From: Candidatus Poribacteria bacterium
Lineage (GTDB): Bacteria > Poribacteria > WGA-4E > WGA-3G
Direction: 5' to 3'
Assembly: GCA_022827885.1 (NCBI GenBank)
Contig: JAJEIP010000133.1
Coordinates: forward strand, 1 to 42,468
DNA: 42,468 nucleotides
The notes beneath the pieces are model-generated. The model was not told where the DNA came from, made no database searches, and saw only the letters and a list, made by a program, of their open reading frames with translations. Positions 38,911-42,468 of this stretch are shown one piece after another (within the stretch, counting starts at the first letter, position 1; each line of letters starts with the position of its first letter). The position numbers and the translations under genes are program-made.

Positions 38911-41238
38911 ATGAAAGTTGAAATGCAACTTGGGAGCGAAAAGTTATCAATTGAAACCGGAAAAGTTGCGAAACAGGCAGATGGTGCCGTTTGGGTGCAA
39001 TACGGTGGAACAGTTGTTTTAGTCACGGTGGTTGCCGATGATGCTGAACATGACCTTGATTTCTTTCCTTTAACCGTAGATTATCGTGAAAGGGCATACG
39101 CCACTGGAAGAATACCCACAGTTTACGGCCGACGTGAGCCGCGTCCCGGGACATCAGAACAGTTGGTCGCTCGTTTAATTGACCACTGTATTCGTCCACT
39201 CTTTCCAAAGGACTTTAAAGCTGAGGTGCAAATTTTATGTAACGTGTTTTCATCGGATGGCATTCATCCCGCAGATGTTCCTGCGCTTATCGGAACTTCT
39301 GCAGCATTGTCGATCTCGGATATACCCTTTAATGGACCCGTTGCCGCTGTCACCGTCGGAAAAGTTGAAGACAAGCTAATCATCAATCCTACTTACGAAG
39401 AACTGCATGCCTCCAGTATGGAATTGTTCGTCAGCGGCAAGTCGGACGCTGTTATGTCTGTTGAAGGCGGTGGACATGAAATCCCTGAAGATGAAGTCAT
39501 TGACACAATTAGCGCTGCCCACGCACAGATACAAGAGATCATCAAACTCCAAGAAGGGTTAGCTGCCGGTTGTAGCACCGAAAAACGCGACTATGCCGCT
39601 AAAAGCGTCGAGTCGGACCTCAGCAGCCGTGTCCGACATCTCGCCACGTCCCGTATTCGAGAATCTATCGGCATGGCAGACAAAAAAGCACGTGAGGATT
39701 ATCTCGAACAGGTGCAGGCAGAGGTACTCTCAGAAATTCTTGAGGATACACCAGAAGAAGTCGATCCGAATGCAACAAAAGATACCATCTCTATCTTGAG
39801 TGACATCGAAAAAGAAGAGATGCGTGAGGCAATTCTCACACAGGGGATACGTGTTGATGGTCGCGGCGTAACTGATATTCGTCCGATTTCAGGAGAAGTG
39901 GCATTACTCCCGCACACCCACGGTTCTTCTTTGTTTAGCAGAGGACAAACACAGGCACTCTGTGTAACAACACTCGGTACATCGGGTGATGAAGATGTCC
40001 AACGTGGACTTGATGGCGAAGCAAGACGCTCCTTCTTTTTGCACTATAACTTCCCGCCATTCAGTACCGGTGAAGTCAAACGCATGATGGGACCCGGGCG
40101 AAGGGAAATCGGACACGGTGCCCTCGCACAAAAAGCACTGGAACCGGTCATCCCGAATAAAGAGGACTTTCATTATACCATTCGGGTCGTCTCCGAGATT
40201 TTGGAATCTAATGCCTCCTCTTCAATGGCAACAGTCTGTGGTGCGACCCTCGCACTCTTAGATGCAGGGGTCCCCCTTAAAAGAGCAGTCGCGGGGATCG
40301 GTGTCGGCCTTATCAAGGAAGGTGAACAGGAAGCCATCCTTACCGATATGCTCGGAACTGAAGATTTTCTCGGTGATATGGACTTCAAAGTCGCTGGAAC
40401 CAGTGAAGGTGTCACCGCTATACAGATGGACATCAAGATTGAGGGGGTCACGCCTGAGTTGATGCGTCGGGCAATTCATCAGGCAAGAGAGGCACGCCTT
40501 GCAGTCATCGAACAGATGAACGCTGTCATTGCCGAACCGCGTGAGGAATTGTCGCCCTACGCCCCTCGAATTTATTCCCTCCAAATTGCGCAGCAGAAGA
40601 TTAAAGACCTCATCGGTCCACGTGGTAAAACTGTGCAGGGCATCCAGGAAGAAACAAGTACGACCATCAATATTGAAGATGATGGGACCGTCGAAATTGC
40701 CGCAACAAGCGCAGAGGACGTCAAACGTGCAGAAGAGAAAATTCGGGCAATCACGGCTATGCCTGAGATTGGCAAGGAATACACCGGTAAGGTCGTCCGA
40801 ACAGCACCATTTGGCGCGTTTGTCGAAATCCTGCCCGGTAAGGATGGGCTCGTTCATATTTCACAGATGGGAGACGGGTACGTCCGTCGCGCTGAGGATG
40901 TTATGCAGGTCGGCGATGAGGTTACCGTCCGCATTCTCACGATTGACGAACAGGACCGTGTAGATCTGACACTTGTCGCCGCAGGGGGTGTCCCTGTTGC
41001 GGAACTGAATATCGGATCAGAGGAGAATCGTGAGTTCGGATCCGATTGGAATGCACCCAGAGACTCCCGCGACTCCGGACGCTCTAACTACCGCGATAAT
41101 CGAGACTCTCGGGATTACCGGGACAGACGTTCTAATGACAATCGTGAACGACGCGGGAATCGCTATGACCAACGAGATAATTCTCGCGATTACCGGAATC
41201 AACGCTCACCACGCATTCCCAAAGGACGTTCTCGATAA
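38911..41238 (+). CDS. pnp: Polyribonucleotide nucleotidyltransferase (PNPase)
   Basis: 775 residues. Two RNase PH-like cores: VWVQYGGTVVLVTVV, FFPLTVDYRERAYATGRIPTVYGRREPRPGTSEQLVARLIDH, and in the second FSRGQTQALCVTTLG, FFLHYNFPPFSTGEVKRMMGPGRREIGHGALAQKAL and MDFKVAGTSEGVTAIQMDIKIEG with catalytic aspartates. KH (IKDLIGPRGKTVQGIQEET) and S1 (GKVVRTAPFGAFVEILPGKDGLVHISQM) domains follow. It performs phosphorolytic 3'-5' RNA decay in the degradosome context. From about residue 700 on there is an unusual low-complexity tail of RDSRDYRD-type repeats rich in Arg, Asp, Asn and Ser. Followed by a terminator. Confidence 0.98.
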   Translation: MKVEMQLGSEKLSIETGKVAKQADGAVWVQYGGTVVLVTVVADDAEHDLDFFPLTVDYRERAYATGRIPTVYGRREPRPGTSEQLVARLIDHCIRPLFPKDFKAEVQILCNVFSSDGIHPADVPALIGTSAALSISDIPFNGPVAAVTVGKVEDKLIINPTYEELHASSMELFVSGKSDAVMSVEGGGHEIPEDEVIDTISAAHAQIQEIIKLQEGLAAGCSTEKRDYAAKSVESDLSSRVRHLATSRIRESIGMADKKAREDYLEQVQAEVLSEILEDTPEEVDPNATKDTISILSDIEKEEMREAILTQGIRVDGRGVTDIRPISGEVALLPHTHGSSLFSRGQTQALCVTTLGTSGDEDVQRGLDGEARRSFFLHYNFPPFSTGEVKRMMGPGRREIGHGALAQKALEPVIPNKEDFHYTIRVVSEILESNASSSMATVCGATLALLDAGVPLKRAVAGIGVGLIKEGEQEAILTDMLGTEDFLGDMDFKVAGTSEGVTAIQMDIKIEGVTPELMRRAIHQAREARLAVIEQMNAVIAEPREELSPYAPRIYSLQIAQQKIKDLIGPRGKTVQGIQEETSTTINIEDDGTVEIAATSAEDVKRAEEKIRAITAMPEIGKEYTGKVVRTAPFGAFVEILPGKDGLVHISQMGDGYVRRAEDVMQVGDEVTVRILTIDEQDRVDLTLVAAGGVPVAELNIGSEENREFGSDWNAPRDSRDSGRSNYRDNRDSRDYRDRRSNDNRERRGNRYDQRDNSRDYRNQRSPRIPKGRSR

Positions 41239-41278
41239 TGCGGGACACGTCGTAAAAACCATTCCATAGAACACGAAG

Positions 41279-41309
41279 TAGGGTGAAGGGCGGTTCCTTT
41301 ACCCTATTT
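41279..41309 (+). terminator. Probable terminator of the rimP-pnp cluster
   Basis: TAGGGTGAAGG (41279-41289) pairs with CCTTTACCCTA (41296-41306), 11 bp with one G-T pair and a 6-nt loop, followed by TTTCT. It lies 40 bp after the pnp stop. Confidence 0.7.
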
Positions 41310-41376
41310 CTATGTTCAACCCCCAATATCACCAACCTTTAATAATTGAACTGGCAGTCAAAGCGAATTAAATATT

Positions 41377-41405
41377 TTGCACGTTCCCTGCGTTTGTGCT
41401 ATAAT
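41377..41405 (+). promoter_or_regulatory. Predicted promoter of the small membrane protein/lptE unit
   Basis: TTGCAC (41377-41382), 17 bp, TATAAT (41400-41405) with an extended -10 (TGC). Confidence 0.75.
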
Positions 41406-41496
41406 ATGAACACGACAAAGTAATCCGGTCTTTGACCAAGACAATACAGCCGCCCGTATAGACGCAGTAAAATACACAACTGAATGAGGCAAACCG

Positions 41497-41757
41497 ATGA
41501 AATCTCGACGGAACCTAACGAAACACGCTTTTGATAAAGGCGATTTGCTCGATCAAAGATGGCTCACCTATTTTTTAGCCATTGTTCTCATACTCCTTGT
41601 GCTCGTCTTTGTTGTGCTATTGTCACCTACCTATAAACGATACGTTGTTGATACCGTTAAATCTGTGTTTTATGGTGGAAAACAGACAGCACCACGACCG
41701 AAAGCGGCGCCAGTCAATTTTCAGCGACCTGCACTCATGGATCGTTTAATATTTTAA
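41497..41757 (+). CDS. Small single-TM membrane protein of unknown function
   Basis: 86 residues. A polar, basic N-terminus (MKSRRNLTKHAFDKGDLLD) leads into one strongly hydrophobic TM at about 24-43 (FLAIVLILLVLVFVVLLSP). A short tail of 40 residues contains YKRYVVDTVKSVFYGG and a Pro/Ala-rich segment. No family recognised. GAGG 7-8 nt before the ATG and a clear upstream promoter support expression. It precedes the lptE-like gene by 86 bp, so a shared transcript and an envelope role are possible. Confidence 0.75.
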   Translation: MKSRRNLTKHAFDKGDLLDQRWLTYFLAIVLILLVLVFVVLLSPTYKRYVVDTVKSVFYGGKQTAPRPKAAPVNFQRPALMDRLIF

Positions 41758-41843
41758 ACCGAACAGGCAGAACTTCGGCAGCACCAAACTCACTTTAGGA
41801 TACCCGTCGGGTCCCATTTTCCGACAAAATTCGGGAGAGAAAA

Positions 41844-42362
41844 ATGTCTAAAAGACTGTTCACTTTGGTAAGTTTACCGATTTGGCTAAGTTTAATCTCT
41901 GGATGCGGTTATGTTTCTAAATCAGAGTATTTAGAGCACATCTCAACCATTCGTATCACACCCATTGAAATCCTGGATGCAGATTTTGCTTACGATAACG
42001 CCTCCCAGCGTCCCAATGATGAAGTCATCCACGAGAAACTCACCCAACGCTTCAACCGGAAATGGCGAGACGGAAACGATGCCGAATTTACGATGACAAT
42101 ACAGGATTACAACGTAAAGGAGCACGGGTTTGGACCCAATGGTGAGGTTGAACTCGTGCGGATGACACTTCAGATAGAGTACCAATTTATAGATAGGGTC
42201 CGGGGTCAAATCATTGAGGAAAGTGATAACTACCTACAGGTTCACGACTTCTATATCGTCCCAAATCGGGCTGAACCGATGGAAACGGGTGAGGAAGCCA
42301 GAAGGCTTATTGTAGAAGAGTTGATCGAGGACCTCTATAACCAGCTTGCTGAACAGTGGTAG
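41844..42362 (+). CDS. lptE: LptE-like outer-membrane lipoprotein
   Basis: 172 residues. Lipoprotein signal with lipobox LISGCGY (acylated cysteine at about residue 21) followed by the LptE pattern: ISTIRITPIEILDADFAYDN, IHEKLTQRFNRKWRDGNDAEFTMTIQDYNVKEHGF, then VELVRMTLQIEYQFIDRVRGQIIEESDNYLQ and a closing ARRLIVEELIEDLYNQL helix. LptE plugs the LptD barrel and helps place LPS in the outer leaflet. GGGAGAG precedes the ATG. Other short secretin- or LPS-type lipoproteins share this general look, so the family call is good but not certain. Together with the GT9 gene it supports an LPS-bearing diderm. Confidence 0.75.
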   Translation: MSKRLFTLVSLPIWLSLISGCGYVSKSEYLEHISTIRITPIEILDADFAYDNASQRPNDEVIHEKLTQRFNRKWRDGNDAEFTMTIQDYNVKEHGFGPNGEVELVRMTLQIEYQFIDRVRGQIIEESDNYLQVHDFYIVPNRAEPMETGEEARRLIVEELIEDLYNQLAEQW

Positions 42363-42390
42363 CAGAACACAGTGTGGGAGCCGCGCTCGA

Positions 42391-42468
42391 ATGAAATGTA
42401 AGACAGAACGTCCTTTTCAAAGATGCCATCATTTCTCATTTGGTATGCTCCTGTTTTGCAGTTTGATG
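42391..42468 (+). CDS. Start of a secreted or lipoprotein gene (cut by window end)
   Basis: ATG 42391 opens a frame of 26 codons to the window edge. The residues look like a signal peptide: a polar start (KCKTERPFQR) and then a hydrophobic run FGMLLFCSLM. GGGAG lies 10 nt upstream. It follows the lptE-like gene by 28 bp. Function cannot be told. Confidence 0.5.
   Translation, partial: MKCKTERPFQRCHHFSFGMLLFCSLM

Noticed and set aside
40258-40857. 199-codon minus-strand frame within pnp
   Set aside because: Antisense to the conserved second core, KH and S1 regions of pnp, with no ribosome site and no motif; treated as a shadow.
41806-41822. ACCCGTCGGGT palindrome before lptE as a terminator
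   Set aside because: The stem is only about 5 bp with almost no loop and no following T-run.

Overview
The window looks like chromosomal DNA of an uncultivated Gram-negative (diderm) bacterium. TolC, an LptE-like lipoprotein and a heptosyltransferase-family enzyme point to an outer membrane with LPS-like glycolipid. The mix of cadherin-type repeats, a SpoIVB/S55-like secreted protein, a caspase-like/PEGA membrane protein and many dispersed hairpin repeats fits lineages such as Candidatus Poribacteria. That assignment is inference from gene content and style, not from a marker comparison. Genes are densely packed on both strands. Promoters are unusually readable: most have TTGxxx, 17 bp and a TATAAT-like box, so many transcription units can be drawn by eye.

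Layout. 1-1.9 kb (minus): glpK, followed 1 bp later by a membrane sensor-like gene cut by the window edge. 2.0-6.2 kb (plus): a secreted S55-type protein and a secreted beta-propeller protein, closed by a strong terminator. 6.2-8.9 kb (minus): a seven-iron-ferredoxin fusion protein and bioA. 8.9-11.1 kb: an accessory, repeat-rich stretch with a hicAB toxin-antitoxin pair between two 142-bp repeats, a cadherin-repeat gene remnant and other palindromic repeats. 11.1-14.1 kb: truD and, convergent to it, a caspase-like/PEGA protein. 14.2-19.6 kb (plus): tolC, a long periplasmic adaptor, an ABC ATPase and a beta-RFAP-synthase-like GHMP enzyme (tetrahydromethanopterin-type cofactor synthesis). 19.6-25.7 kb (minus): nfu, a primary-type sigma factor with an inserted helical repeat, a ComD-like TPP-enzyme half coupled to acs, a small coiled-coil membrane protein and a CPBP protease. 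25.7-28.9 kb (plus): heptosyltransferase-family gene, a membrane coiled-coil protein and a VTT protein, overlapping head to tail. 28.9-30.9 kb (minus): CCA-adding-type nucleotidyltransferase and a YdjM-like membrane protein. 30.95-41.3 kb (plus): the classical transcription/translation cluster rimP-nusA-ylxR-infB-ylxP-rbfA-nrnA-ribF-rpsO-pnp, without truB. 41.4 kb to the end: a small membrane protein, an lptE-like gene and the start of another secreted protein.

Most of the window is housekeeping. The most unusual signal is in the accessory stretch. Two 142-bp repeats are about 93% identical over 123 bp, yet the 19 nt between their two hairpins are unrelated. A third, diverged copy keeps the architecture, swaps both arms of its hairpins compensatorily and carries another unrelated 20-nt interior. 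Other points of note are the sigma factor enlarged by a 33-residue tandem repeat, the ferredoxin-membrane-Hsp20-like fusion, the caspase-like protein without its cysteine and the orphan ComD-like subunit behind acs.
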